Below the pieces are notes generated by a model that was not told the origin of the DNA, did not search any database, and was given only the letters and a program-made list of their open reading frames with translations. A stretch of DNA of 12,060 nt from CAMBDR01 sp046597185 (lineage in GTDB: Bacteria; Pseudomonadota; Gammaproteobacteria; Burkholderiales; Burkholderiaceae_D), in the NCBI GenBank assembly GCA_046597185.1, contig JBKJLF010000896.1:1-12060 (forward strand). Direction: 5' to 3'. Shown piece by piece: positions 1 through 7,140 of the stretch. Made by a program: the position numbers and the translations under genes. Each line of letters opens with the position of its first letter. Within the stretch, counting starts at the first letter, position 1.

Positions 1-496
1 CGATGTTGTTGATCAGTTCCATCATGTTCACGGTCTTGCCCACACCCGCACCACCGAACAGACCCACTTTACCGCCTTTTGCAAACGGGCAAACCAGGTC
101 AATCACCTTGATGCCGGTTTCGAGCAAATCTTGCGATGGCGAGAGTTCGTCGTAGACCGGTGCTTTACGGTGAATCGCTGCCATTTGTTCCTGACTTACC
201 GGGCCGCATTCATCAATCGGGTTGCCCAATACGTCCATAATACGACCCAGGGTCGCTTTACCTACTGGCACCATGATTGGTTTGCCAGTATTTTGAATCG
301 CCATGCCACGCCGCAAACCGTCCGAAGTACCCAGCGCAATGGTACGGACAATGCCGTCGCCAAGTTGTTGTTGTACTTCCAGAGTCAATTCTGAGCCTGC
401 CATTTTCAAGGCGTCAAACACCTTGGGCATCGCGTTGCGGGGGAATTCAACGTCCACCACAGCGCCGATACACTGAACGATTTTGCCATCAGTCAT
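1..496 (-). CDS. atpD: ATP synthase F1 subunit beta, N-terminal part (truncated by window edge)
   Basis: This is the catalytic beta subunit of the F1 sector, which makes ATP from ADP and phosphate on the cytoplasmic face of the membrane. Only about 165 N-terminal residues are present (the family is about 460-470), because the gene runs off the left edge. The protein starts MTDGKIVQCIGAVVDVEF, typical of the beta-barrel crown domain. The nucleotide-binding domain then begins, with the Walker A loop GGAGVGKT at residues 148-155, the expected position. The ATG at 494-496 is preceded by a GAAGGA ribosome site. It is the last gene visible in the operon, 90 bases after atpG, and that gap holds a 56-bp repeat. 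The catalytic Glu and DELSEED regions lie outside the window. Identification is secure. Confidence 0.97.
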   Translation of the reverse strand, partial: MTDGKIVQCIGAVVDVEFPRNAMPKVFDALKMAGSELTLEVQQQLGDGIVRTIALGTSDGLRRGMAIQNTGKPIMVPVGKATLGRIMDVLGNPIDECGPVSQEQMAAIHRKAPVYDELSPSQDLLETGIKVIDLVCPFAKGGKVGLFGGAGVGKTVNMMELINNI

Positions 497-528
497 GTTC
501 GTTCCTTCAATTTAAATTAATAATCTTT

Positions 529-584
529 TGTGGGACAGAGCGGGCCACGCTGGTTTTAGCGAAGCGCTACTCTGTCCCCAACAT
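529..584 (-). repeat. 56-bp REP/MITE-like element, copy 1 (atpG-atpD gap)
   Basis: Read on the minus strand, this segment matches 1490-1545 read on the plus strand at 49 of 56 positions, with no gaps. Its ends are inverted repeats of each other (GGGACAGAG at 532-540, CTCTGTCCC at 570-578). A small inner palindrome (TAGCG-CTT-CGCTA) sits beside one arm. The element starts two bases after the atpG stop codon in the transcript direction. The GGGGACAGA-type terminus recalls repeats mobilised by REP-associated tyrosine (Y1) transposases; that link is from memory and is not shown by this window. The RNA would fold into a hairpin between atpG and atpD. Confidence 0.85.
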
Positions 585-586
585 TC

Positions 587-1462
587 TTACACCGCAGCCG
601 CGCCCGCGACGATTTCCGACAATTCTTTGGTAATCGCGGCTTGACGGGTCTTGTTATAAATCAGTTTCAATTCACCAATCACATTACCCGCGTTATCGCT
701 TGCAGATTTCATTGCCACCATCCGTGCGGATTGTTCCGAGGCCAAGTTTTCGGCCACCGACTGGTAAATCAATGCTTCGACATAGCGCACCAATAATTCA
801 TCGATCACAATTTGCGCGTCCGGTTCATACAGATAATCCCAGCTTGGGCCACCTTTGGCAGCTTGCAGCTTATCGGCGGCTAATGGCAACAATTGCTCCA
901 TCATCGATTCTTGTTTCATTGTGTTAATGAACCTGGTATAACACAAATAAACCGCATCGAGTTTGCCTTCCTGATACGCATCGAGCATGACCTTGACAGG
1001 CCCGATCAATTTGTCCAGATGTGGCACGTCGCCCAATTGAATCGCATGCGATACCACTTTGGCACCGACCCGATTCAAAAAGCCCAAACCTTTATTACCA
1101 ATTGCAACGGCTTGAATTTTGTTACCCTGACCTTCGAGTTCGCGCATCTTGGCCGTTACCATGCGCAGCACGTTGGTGTTCAAACCGCCGCACAAACCTT
1201 TGTCGGTTGTGACGACGATGAAGCCAACCGCTTTCGCGTTGGTGGTTTTGGCTTTCGCCAAAAACGGATGCGTGTACTCGGGGTTTGCCCCGGCCAGATT
1301 GGCGGTGATATTCCGAATCTTGTCACTGTACGGCCGAGCGGCGCGCATCCGGTCTTGCGCTTTGCGCATTTTGGATGCGGCGACCATCTCCATCGCCTTG
1401 GTGATCTTCTTCGTATTTTCTACGCTCTTGATCTTGCCTCGTATCTCTTTGCCTACTGCCAT
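587..1462 (-). CDS. atpG: ATP synthase F1 subunit gamma
   Basis: This is the central rotor stalk, whose rotation inside the alpha3beta3 ring couples proton flow to catalysis. At 291 residues it has the usual length. The N-terminal helix (MAVGKEIRGKIKSVENTKKI, then TKAMEMVAASKM) and the DKGLCGGLN motif at residues 87-95 are gamma hallmarks. The C-terminal helix (YNKTRQAAITKELSEIVAGA) is intact, so the whole shaft is present. The start is supported by an AAGGAG ribosome site about ten bases upstream of the ATG. It lies 88 bases after atpA and 90 bases before atpD, unusually roomy gaps for this operon, and both are filled mainly by inverted copies of one 56-bp repeat. No defect is visible. Confidence 0.98.
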   Translation of the reverse strand: MAVGKEIRGKIKSVENTKKITKAMEMVAASKMRKAQDRMRAARPYSDKIRNITANLAGANPEYTHPFLAKAKTTNAKAVGFIVVTTDKGLCGGLNTNVLRMVTAKMRELEGQGNKIQAVAIGNKGLGFLNRVGAKVVSHAIQLGDVPHLDKLIGPVKVMLDAYQEGKLDAVYLCYTRFINTMKQESMMEQLLPLAADKLQAAKGGPSWDYLYEPDAQIVIDELLVRYVEALIYQSVAENLASEQSARMVAMKSASDNAGNVIGELKLIYNKTRQAAITKELSEIVAGAAAV

Positions 1463-1489
1463 GAGTCCTTACTCCTTTGCTGTTCTAGC

Positions 1490-1545
1490 ATGTTGGGGAC
1501 AGAGTACCGCTTCGCTTATGCCTTCGCGGCCCGCTCTGTCCCACA
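1490..1545 (+). repeat. 56-bp REP/MITE-like element, copy 2 (atpA-atpG gap)
   Basis: This copy is inverted relative to the one at 529-584: 49 of 56 bases match when one copy is reverse-complemented, and the outer 17 bases at each end are identical. Similarity stops at both ends, which defines the element boundary. Terminal arms GGGACAGAG and CTCTGTCCC can pair, and an inner CCGC/GCGG pair adds a nested stem. It starts five bases after the atpA stop codon in the transcript direction. Because the two copies are in opposite orientation within one transcript, they are also complementary to each other across atpG. Confidence 0.85.
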
Positions 1546-1550
1546 AGCAG

Positions 1551-3092
1551 TTAATATGCTCCGGACTTTTTAAAGTCAGCAATCGCAGTGGTAAGTGCAG
1601 CCTCGCCATCCTTATCCAAAGCCTTGGTCTCTTCAATCTTGGCCAGCAAAGCAGCTTGTTTGGTTTTCATGTAAGCGTGGACGCCAGCTTCGAAAGCCAG
1701 AATCTTTTTCACTTCCACATCATCCATAAAGCCTTTGTTGACGGCAAACAGGGAAACGGCCATCAGCGAAATCGGCAAAGGCGAGTATTGTGCCTGCTTC
1801 AACAATTCGGTCACGCGCGCACCACGGTCGAGCTGTTTGCGGGTCGATTCGTCGAGGTCGGAGGCAAACTGCGCAAAGGCCGCCAATTCGCGGTACTGCG
1901 CCAAGTCGGTACGAATACCGCCGGACAAGCCCTTGATGACCTTGGTTTGTGCCGCACCACCGACGCGTGAGACCGAGATACCGGCGTTAATCGCAGGACG
2001 AATACCGGCGTTAAACAGCGAGGTTTCCAGGAAGATCTGGCCGTCAGTAATCGAAATCACGTTGGTTGGCACGAAGGCCGACACGTCACCCGCCTGGGTT
2101 TCGATAATTGGCAGCGCGGTTAAGGAACCGGTTTTGCCTTTGACTTCGCCATTGGTGAATTTTTCAACGTAGTCAGGATTGACGCGCGCAGCACGCTCCA
2201 ACAGACGCGAGTGCAAATAGAACACGTCACCAGGGTAAGCTTCACGACCCGGTGGACGGCGCAACAACAGCGAAATTTGACGATACGCTACCGCTTGCTT
2301 GGACAAATCATCATAAATGATCAAGGCGTCTTCGCCACGGTCACGGAAGTATTCGCCCATTGCGCAACCGGAGTACGGCGAAATGTATTGCATCGCGGCG
2401 GATTCGGAAGCGGAAGCAGCCACGACGATGGTGTATTCCATCGCGCCATGCTTTTCCAACGAACGCACGATGTTTTTGATCGACGACGCTTTTTGACCAA
2501 TCGCGACGTAAATACACGTCATGCCCTGACCTTTTTGATTGATGATGGCATCAATCGCAACGGCAGTCTTACCTGTTTGACGGTCACCAATGATCAGTTC
2601 GCGCTGACCACGGCCAATTGGCACCATCGCATCAATCGATTTCAAGCCCGTTTGCATGGGCTGGGAAACAGATTGGCGGGCAATCACGCCCGGTGCGATT
2701 TTTTCGATCGGGGCCGACAGCTTGGTGGCGATTTCGCCCTTGCCGTCAATCGGCTGACCCAGCGCATTGACCACGCGGCCACGCAATTCAGGGCCGATAG
2801 GTACTTCCAAAATACGACCGGTACACTTGACGGTATCGCCTTCGGAAATGTGTTCATAGTCGCCCAAAATAACCGAGCCAACCGAATCACGCTCCAAATT
2901 CATTGCCAAACCAAAGGTATTACCGGGGAATTCCAACATTTCACCTTGCATCACATCGGACAAACCGTGGATGCGGCAAATGCCGTCGGCAACCGAGATA
3001 ACGGTGCCTTGATTACGGATTTCAGCGGTGTCAGACAGCCCTTGAATGCTGCTCTTGATCAGTTCGCTGATTTCAGATGAGTTGAGTTGCAT
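1551..3092 (-). CDS. atpA: ATP synthase F1 subunit alpha
   Basis: This is the non-catalytic nucleotide-binding subunit of F1, alternating with beta in the alpha3beta3 hexamer. Its 513 residues match the Escherichia coli length. The N-terminal helix that binds delta (MQLNSSEISELIKS) leads into the crown barrel. Walker A GDRQTGKT is at 169-176 and the Walker B region ALIIYDD at about 256-262. The catalytic arginine finger lies in the SVSRVGG segment (R376) and reaches into the beta active site. The C-terminal helical domain ends FKKSGAY. The ATG is preceded by a TAGGAG ribosome site. It follows atpH by 78 bases. The sequence is very close to betaproteobacterial AtpA in my recollection, and no key residue is missing. 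Confidence 0.99.
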   Translation of the reverse strand: MQLNSSEISELIKSSIQGLSDTAEIRNQGTVISVADGICRIHGLSDVMQGEMLEFPGNTFGLAMNLERDSVGSVILGDYEHISEGDTVKCTGRILEVPIGPELRGRVVNALGQPIDGKGEIATKLSAPIEKIAPGVIARQSVSQPMQTGLKSIDAMVPIGRGQRELIIGDRQTGKTAVAIDAIINQKGQGMTCIYVAIGQKASSIKNIVRSLEKHGAMEYTIVVAASASESAAMQYISPYSGCAMGEYFRDRGEDALIIYDDLSKQAVAYRQISLLLRRPPGREAYPGDVFYLHSRLLERAARVNPDYVEKFTNGEVKGKTGSLTALPIIETQAGDVSAFVPTNVISITDGQIFLETSLFNAGIRPAINAGISVSRVGGAAQTKVIKGLSGGIRTDLAQYRELAAFAQFASDLDESTRKQLDRGARVTELLKQAQYSPLPISLMAVSLFAVNKGFMDDVEVKKILAFEAGVHAYMKTKQAALLAKIEETKALDKDGEAALTTAIADFKKSGAY

Positions 3093-3170
3093 ATTAACTC
3101 CTAATAGGATTGGTATTCCACAAAGCTTTATTTCTGATGAATGATGTGTTTGCTAAATTGCCTGGCGCGG

Positions 3171-3704
3171 TTAGGCGGCCAGGGCGACTTGCATTTGGTG
3201 CAGTTTTGAGCGCACCGAAGTGTCAAACACTTCATCGCCCACAACGACACGCACACCACCAATCAGCGATGCATCAATCTGCACCGTGCTATTTAGCTTG
3301 CGGCCAAATTTCTTTTCCAATGCAGCCACGACGGGTTGCAATTGCTCGTTGTTCATTTCAAACGCACTGGTAATCACCGCATCGGCAGCGCCTTCGTGGG
3401 CATTTTTCAATGCTGCGAATTGCGCGCCAATTTCTGGCATCAACAAAACCCGGCCATTTTTGACCAGGATTTGGATGAAATTGGTGACTTCGTTCGTTAC
3501 GGGTGATTTGAGCAACTTGGCTAAAATATCTGCGACCTGTTGGTCGGAAACATTCGGGTTCTGCGCCAGTGACCTGACATCGGGATGGTCGCCTGCCTGT
3601 GCCATTTCGGACACGACTTCAGACCAAGCCGATAAATTGCCAGCTTTTGCCACGCGAAACAGCGCTTCTGCGTAAGGACGGGCGACGGTAGCGAGTTCAG
3701 CCAT
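3171..3704 (-). CDS. atpH: ATP synthase F1 subunit delta (OSCP homologue)
   Basis: Delta joins the peripheral b2 stalk to the top of the alpha3beta3 hexamer and so holds the stator against rotation. At 177 residues it matches the family. The N-terminal six-helix domain begins MAELATVARPYAEALF, which is characteristic. The C-terminal region carries the conserved GGVRVVVGDEVFDTSVRSKL stretch. The start codon lies two bases after the atpF stop, so translational coupling with atpF is likely; no strong separate ribosome site stands out because that sequence lies inside the atpF end. Divergence along the middle of the protein is normal for this subunit. Assignment rests on both the motifs and the operon position. 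Confidence 0.97.
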   Translation of the reverse strand: MAELATVARPYAEALFRVAKAGNLSAWSEVVSEMAQAGDHPDVRSLAQNPNVSDQQVADILAKLLKSPVTNEVTNFIQILVKNGRVLLMPEIGAQFAALKNAHEGAADAVITSAFEMNNEQLQPVVAALEKKFGRKLNSTVQIDASLIGGVRVVVGDEVFDTSVRSKLHQMQVALAA

Positions 3705-3706
3705 GA

Positions 3707-4177
3707 TTACAGCTCGGTTGCGAGTTGAGTGAGCAACTCGGCATGAGCGGCAGCATTAACTTCACGCTTCAAAATCTGCTCGGCACCCTTTACCGCCAAA
3801 CCAGCCACCTGGCTACGCAATTCTTCGCGCGCCTTGTTGACTTGTTGTTCGGCGTCGGCTTTGGCTTGCGCAATAATGCGGGCTGCTTCAGCTTGAGCGT
3901 TTTGCTTGATTTCGTCGGCGACCATTGCAGCGCGCTTTTCAGCGTCCACAATGCGTTTCTGGCCTTCATCACGGGCACCCGCCAATTCGACTTGTACACG
4001 CTTTTCTGCATCAGCCATAGCCAGCTTGCCTTTATCGGCAGCAGCCAGACCATCCGCAATTTTCTTTGCACGTTCATCGAGTGCCGCAATCAAGGGTGGC
4101 CACACGAATTTCATCGTGAAACCAGCCAAAATCAGGAACACTACTAATTGAACGATAAGTGTTGCATTTAGATTCAT
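3707..4177 (-). CDS. atpF: ATP synthase Fo subunit b
   Basis: Subunit b forms the peripheral stalk as a dimer, anchored in the membrane and extending to delta. I chose the ATG at 4175-4177 (protein begins MNLNATLIVQLVVF), giving 156 residues as in E. coli. An upstream in-frame ATG at 4213 would add 12 residues, but it lies inside an intercistronic hairpin, and the 4177 start has a good AAGGAA ribosome site. One membrane helix occupies about residues 5-26, ending in FVWPPL. The rest is a long alanine- and charge-rich helix expected to form a right-handed coiled coil. The stop is two bases from the atpH start. Confidence 0.97.
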   Translation of the reverse strand: MNLNATLIVQLVVFLILAGFTMKFVWPPLIAALDERAKKIADGLAAADKGKLAMADAEKRVQVELAGARDEGQKRIVDAEKRAAMVADEIKQNAQAEAARIIAQAKADAEQQVNKAREELRSQVAGLAVKGAEQILKREVNAAAHAELLTQLATEL

Positions 4178-4203
4178 GGTAAATTCCTTCTCAAAATGGA
4201 AAA

Positions 4204-4227
4204 CCGCACCCACTTGGCGTGGTGCGG
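4204..4227 (-). promoter_or_regulatory. Intercistronic hairpin between atpE and atpF
   Basis: Arms CCGCACC (4204-4210) and GGTGCGG (4221-4227) pair perfectly over 7 bp, and two further pairs can form past a bulged base, with a 5-base loop. No run of T follows on the transcript strand, so it does not look like an intrinsic terminator. It lies 18 bases after the atpE stop and ends 27 bases before the atpF start. Inference: it may protect the 3' end of an atpE-containing RNA or lower atpF translation, which would fit the need for many more c than b subunits. Confidence 0.6.
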
Positions 4228-4245
4228 CGCGTTATGAGAATCTGA

Positions 4246-4491
4246 TTATCTGACCACGAACCCGACGCCGAATGCAAACGCCATTGCAATACCCACACCA
4301 ATCAGGAACGCTGCATCGATCAGACCAGCCAGCAAAAACATTTTGGTTTGCAGTGTGTTCATCAATTCTGGTTGACGAGCCGATGCTTCAATAAATTTGC
4401 CGCCCATGATGCCAATACCGATACAAGCACCGATAGCGCCCAAACCAATGATCAGGCCGCAGGCCAAAGCGACAAAAGAATAGTGATCCAT
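4246..4491 (-). CDS. atpE: ATP synthase Fo subunit c (proteolipid)
   Basis: Subunit c forms the rotating membrane ring that carries protons. The 81-residue protein is a hairpin of two membrane helices. The first holds the glycine-rich helix-packing stretch GLGAIGACIGIGIMGG. The polar loop contains ARQP (residues 38-41), which contacts gamma and epsilon. The essential carboxylate in helix two is D59, within LLAGLIDAAFLIGVG. An Asp there, and no obvious sodium-site residues, point to a proton-driven enzyme. The start has a strong AAGGAG ribosome site seven bases upstream and a very U-rich leader. The C-terminal FGVGFVVR is slightly longer and more polar at the end than the forms I remember, but otherwise the protein is standard. 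Confidence 0.98.
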   Translation of the reverse strand: MDHYSFVALACGLIIGLGAIGACIGIGIMGGKFIEASARQPELMNTLQTKMFLLAGLIDAAFLIGVGIAMAFAFGVGFVVR

Positions 4492-4571
4492 GAAAACTCC
4501 TTAGATAGTTAAAAATAAAAAAATTAAAAAACTCAAATACACCAAACCTACATTTTTACAAATTTTGTAAA
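4492..4571 (-). promoter_or_regulatory. A/T-rich translation initiation region of atpE
   Basis: The 80-base gap between atpB and atpE is strongly A/T-rich and, in the transcript, rich in U runs. It ends in an AAGGAG ribosome site seven bases before the atpE ATG. In E. coli a U-rich, unstructured leader before atpE is known to raise translation of the c subunit, which is needed at about ten copies per complex. The same role is inferred here. A small inverted repeat (TTACAAA/TTTGTAA, 4556-4570) lies beside the atpB stop. Confidence 0.6.
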
Positions 4572-5420
4572 TCAATGACCTTCATGCGCTTGCCCAATGT
4601 ACACCAGGGTCAGCATCATGAAAATAAAAGCCTGCAACGCTACCACCAAAATATGGAAAATCGCCCAGATCGAACCGGCAATAATATGCATCCCTACGCC
4701 CCACCAGGTAGCAGTCGCACCCAACATCGCGATCAACAGGAAGATCAGTTCGCCCGCATACATATTGCCGTACAACCGCATACCGAGCGACACGGTTTTG
4801 GCCGCAAATTCAATCAGGTTCAAGCCGAAGTTAGGTATCCACAGGGACCAGTGCGCACCGAACGGGGCGCAGAACAATTCATGCAGAAACCCCCCCAAAC
4901 CCTTGATTTTGACGTTGTAATACAGCATTAAAATCAACACGCCCACCGACATGCCCAAAGTGCCATTCAAATCAGCGGTCGGCACCACGCGCAAATGCAT
5001 TTCACCCATGCCCATCGCAGTCAAAATGGAAGCAAACAAATCAACAGGCAAAAAGTCCATCGAATTCATCAAAAACACCCAAACAAATACCGTCAAGGCC
5101 AGCGGTGCAATAAATGTGCGATTACCATGCACGATTTGTTTGGATTGGTCTTCCACTAATTCAACCAACATTTCGACCAAGGCTTGAAAACGTCCCGGTA
5201 CGCCCGCAGTGACCTTACGCGCAGCCATCCACATCAACAGGCAGCCAATAACGCCGATGGTGATGGAAAAGAACAGGGTGTCGTAGTTAACAATGGAGAA
5301 ATCGATAATCGATTCTTGATGATGGCTTTGCAAATGCCCGAGGTGGTGGCCAATATACTCGCCAGCGTTGGGGCCACTGGCTGCGTGTTCGGCTGCGGAT
5401 GCGACGGTTTCAGAAGTCAT
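4572..5420 (-). CDS. atpB: ATP synthase Fo subunit a
   Basis: Subunit a forms the two proton half-channels beside the c ring. At 282 residues it is near the usual proteobacterial size. The essential arginine is R215 in SLGMRLYGNMYAGELIF, the most conserved segment of the family, and polar residues of the last helices (for example the stretch ending FMMLTLVYIGQAHEGH) complete the channel. About five or six membrane helices are visible from residue 48 onward. The N-terminal tail is histidine-rich (HHLGHLQSHH, residues 25-34). The start is three bases after the atpI stop, so the two are probably translated together. No anomaly is seen in the core. Confidence 0.98.
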   Translation of the reverse strand: MTSETVASAAEHAASGPNAGEYIGHHLGHLQSHHQESIIDFSIVNYDTLFFSITIGVIGCLLMWMAARKVTAGVPGRFQALVEMLVELVEDQSKQIVHGNRTFIAPLALTVFVWVFLMNSMDFLPVDLFASILTAMGMGEMHLRVVPTADLNGTLGMSVGVLILMLYYNVKIKGLGGFLHELFCAPFGAHWSLWIPNFGLNLIEFAAKTVSLGMRLYGNMYAGELIFLLIAMLGATATWWGVGMHIIAGSIWAIFHILVVALQAFIFMMLTLVYIGQAHEGH

Positions 5421-5423
5421 AGT

Positions 5424-5762
5424 TTAGAGCCTAAATAGTAAAATGAGATAACTTTTTAGCGCCACGATGAAGCCGACGAGTAGTGCCAGCCAATTCAAAC
5501 CGTGGTACAGCCAAGCGACCGCGCCTAAAAGCGCAATCGTCAATGCAATCTTGATAAATTCACCGATAAAAAATGACATCGGGTCTGCGTTGCCAACTTT
5601 TTGGGCATTCGCGAACAGGCGCAGCGCAAACAAACCATTGGGGACGACGCAGCACAAACCACCGAGCAGCGTTGAAAACAGTGCGGGGTTGCCAGCAATT
5701 GACCATGCAATCGCGCTGGCGATAACGGTGCCAGCCAATTGCAACATGACAATTTTTAACAT
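5424..5762 (-). CDS. atpI: ATP synthase accessory protein I
   Basis: AtpI is a small, non-essential membrane protein encoded first in many atp operons and thought to help c-ring assembly or stability. The 112-residue product shows four hydrophobic segments (about residues 5-23, 29-50, 63-86 and 90-111), the expected AtpI/UncI topology. Features include the glycine-rich GGLCCVVPNGLFALRL turn and the FIGEFIKIALT segment. The ATG at 5760-5762 is preceded by an AGGGA ribosome site. It is the promoter-proximal gene, about 75 bases downstream of the predicted start of transcription, and its stop lies three bases before atpB. Identification rests on length, topology and position, since AtpI sequences are poorly conserved. 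Confidence 0.93.
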   Translation of the reverse strand: MLKIVMLQLAGTVIASAIAWSIAGNPALFSTLLGGLCCVVPNGLFALRLFANAQKVGNADPMSFFIGEFIKIALTIALLGAVAWLYHGLNWLALLVGFIVALKSYLILLFRL

Positions 5763-5784
5763 TCAGGTTCCCTGCTCTGTAGTC

Positions 5785-5814
5785 AATGCAATCTCAGCCT
5801 TGCTGGACTGCATT
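5785..5814 (-). promoter_or_regulatory. Stem-loop in the atp operon leader
   Basis: Outer arms AATGCA (5785-5790) and TGCATT (5809-5814) pair, and an inner CAGC/GCTG stem with a three-base loop can stack within. The structure falls between the predicted transcription start and the atpI ribosome site, leaving that site free. A role in leader stability or regulation is only an inference. Confidence 0.4.
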
Positions 5815-5841
5815 ATGGTTGAATATCTTCTGAGCCACGGG

Positions 5842-5871
5842 ATTATAAAGGTTTTTAATTGCCCTCGTCAA
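5842..5871 (-). promoter_or_regulatory. Predicted sigma70-type promoter of the atp operon
   Basis: On the minus strand a -35 box TTGACG (5866-5871, five of six consensus bases) and a perfect -10 box TATAAT (5842-5847) are separated by 18 bases. Transcription would start near 5835, giving a leader of roughly 70-75 bases before atpI. It is the only strong promoter-like pair I saw in the 190 bases between the cyclase gene and atpI, and it is placed as expected for the operon promoter. Confidence 0.75.
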
Positions 5872-5953
5872 ATGAATGACGTGAGCGCACCCCATAATTT
5901 TTAGTAAACCGCCTCTAAGCAGGGCCGGACTGTTGTTATTTGCACTGCCGAAT

Positions 5954-7087
5954 TTAATCCTTGACTTCAATCGGTTCTTGTACTACCACCTGATTGCGCC
6001 CACCCGATTTGGCCATATACATCGCCACGTCAGCCCTGGAAAACAAATCCAACACGGTTTCACCGGGAATAAATTGGGTCAAACCAATCGATACCGTCAC
6101 CTTGCGCTCCAGTTTGGCCAAAATATTGAGCTTGGTTTCAGTCAGGGCGCGGATACGCTCAATTGTGTTGAGCGCTTCCAACATGCCCACACCGGGCAAC
6201 ATCAACAAAAATTCTTCCCCGCCATAACGCCCAAACACATCCTCCCGCCGAATATTTTGTTGCGCCAGTTTTGCGAATTGGCGCAGCACCTCATCCCCCG
6301 CCAAATGCCCGACTTCATCATTGATGCGCTTAAAGTGATCCAAATCCATCACCGCCAAACACAGGGATTGATCGCTCCCATCCACCAAATGCTTTTGTTG
6401 CTGTAACGATGCCATCAAGTAACGGCGATTAAAGCTGCCCGTGAGTTCATCGCGCCGCGCGCTTTCTTCAATGGTTTCGATTTTGGCACTGACCATATAC
6501 AAGGAGCGATACAAACGCCGCACCTTGCCGCCCAAATACACAAATCCCGGCAGCGTGAGCGCCAGAATGCTGGCATTGGCGAGCGCCATATACATCATGA
6601 TGATGGGTTGATTTTGCAGAAAGAGTGCCAACAATACCAGAATATCGCCCCCCAAAATCATGCCGGCAATTTGGAACAAGGCATTTTGTCGGATTCGAAA
6701 CGCTGCCGAAATCATCATTAACAGGGCAAACGGGCCATACACTATTTGCGTCAGTGGCACGTTGTAGCAAACCACCAACATAATGAGGATCATGACCGCG
6801 CTCATCGGGAAGATCATGTTTTTTTCTTGTAACTTCAAATTCAAGTTGCTCAGATACAAGCCCAAAAACACCAGGCAAGACAAAATCAAACTCACTGCCG
6901 TCATGAGGAGCACAAAACCAGACAACAATTTCAAAAAGAAAAATATCAATAAACCAATAAAATACCCGAGCGGCATTAAACACGCCAAGCCATAGCGTCG
7001 AATACGCTGTTGCTGACGTGGTTCAACCTTGGCTAAAAACCAAGGGATAAAACGGCGCTGATTCTGGCTAAGCGGCATGATTGACAT
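5954..7087 (-). CDS. Membrane-anchored diguanylate cyclase (GGDEF domain)
   Basis: The predicted enzyme condenses two GTP into cyclic di-GMP, the second messenger that governs motile versus sessile life. Residues 1-30 are basic and cytoplasmic. About 33-185 hold roughly six membrane helices, an N-terminal sensor I cannot assign to a named family (a MASE-type module is possible). A short linker (187-210) leads to the GGDEF domain: RRDELTGSFNRR at 211-222, metal-binding D248 in MDLDHFKRIND, and the active-site RYGGEEF with GGEEF at 289-293. The I-site RRED (280-283) lies five residues before it, so product inhibition is expected. No EAL domain follows. ATG 7087 is taken as start, but no clear ribosome site precedes it or the ATG nine bases later. 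It lies upstream of the atp promoter on the same strand. Confidence 0.93.
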   Translation of the reverse strand: MSIMPLSQNQRRFIPWFLAKVEPRQQQRIRRYGLACLMPLGYFIGLLIFFFLKLLSGFVLLMTAVSLILSCLVFLGLYLSNLNLKLQEKNMIFPMSAVMILIMLVVCYNVPLTQIVYGPFALLMMISAAFRIRQNALFQIAGMILGGDILVLLALFLQNQPIIMMYMALANASILALTLPGFVYLGGKVRRLYRSLYMVSAKIETIEESARRDELTGSFNRRYLMASLQQQKHLVDGSDQSLCLAVMDLDHFKRINDEVGHLAGDEVLRQFAKLAQQNIRREDVFGRYGGEEFLLMLPGVGMLEALNTIERIRALTETKLNILAKLERKVTVSIGLTQFIPGETVLDLFSRADVAMYMAKSGGRNQVVVQEPIEVKD

Positions 7088-7104
7088 TGATTGGTGAAAA
7101 CAAT

Positions 7105-7140
7105 GGGGGTATCGGCCCTATTGTAATTGAGGATTCCCCC
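7105..7140 (-). promoter_or_regulatory. Long hairpin in the leader of the diguanylate cyclase gene
   Basis: Arms GGGGGTATC (7105-7113) and GATTCCCCC (7132-7140) pair at eight of nine positions around an 18-base loop. On the cyclase transcript this sits 17-53 bases before the start codon. The start lacks a recognisable ribosome site, so the structure may influence translation, but this is inference. It could also be the 3' border of a transcript coming from the other strand, although no T run follows it on the plus strand. Confidence 0.4.

Noticed and set aside
893..1573. 226-codon open frame on the plus strand over atpG
   Set aside because: It is antisense to atpG, has no ribosome site or recognisable protein character, and crosses the 56-bp repeat. 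It is a by-product of atpG codon use.
2211..3080. 289-codon open frame on the plus strand over atpA
   Set aside because: It lies wholly antisense to a highly conserved atpA and its product is rich in H, R, N and T without domains, typical of a shadow frame.
4178..4213. Upstream ATG that would extend AtpF by 12 residues
   Set aside because: It lies in the intercistronic hairpin and lacks a ribosome site, whereas the internal ATG has a good site and gives the family length.
5909..5928. Possible terminator between the cyclase gene and atpI
   Set aside because: The stem has two mismatches on the transcript strand and only TTT follows, so it is too weak to call.
6468..6983. 171-codon open frame on the minus strand within the cyclase gene
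   Set aside because: It is out of frame inside the diguanylate cyclase membrane region, whose own frame has clear family motifs.
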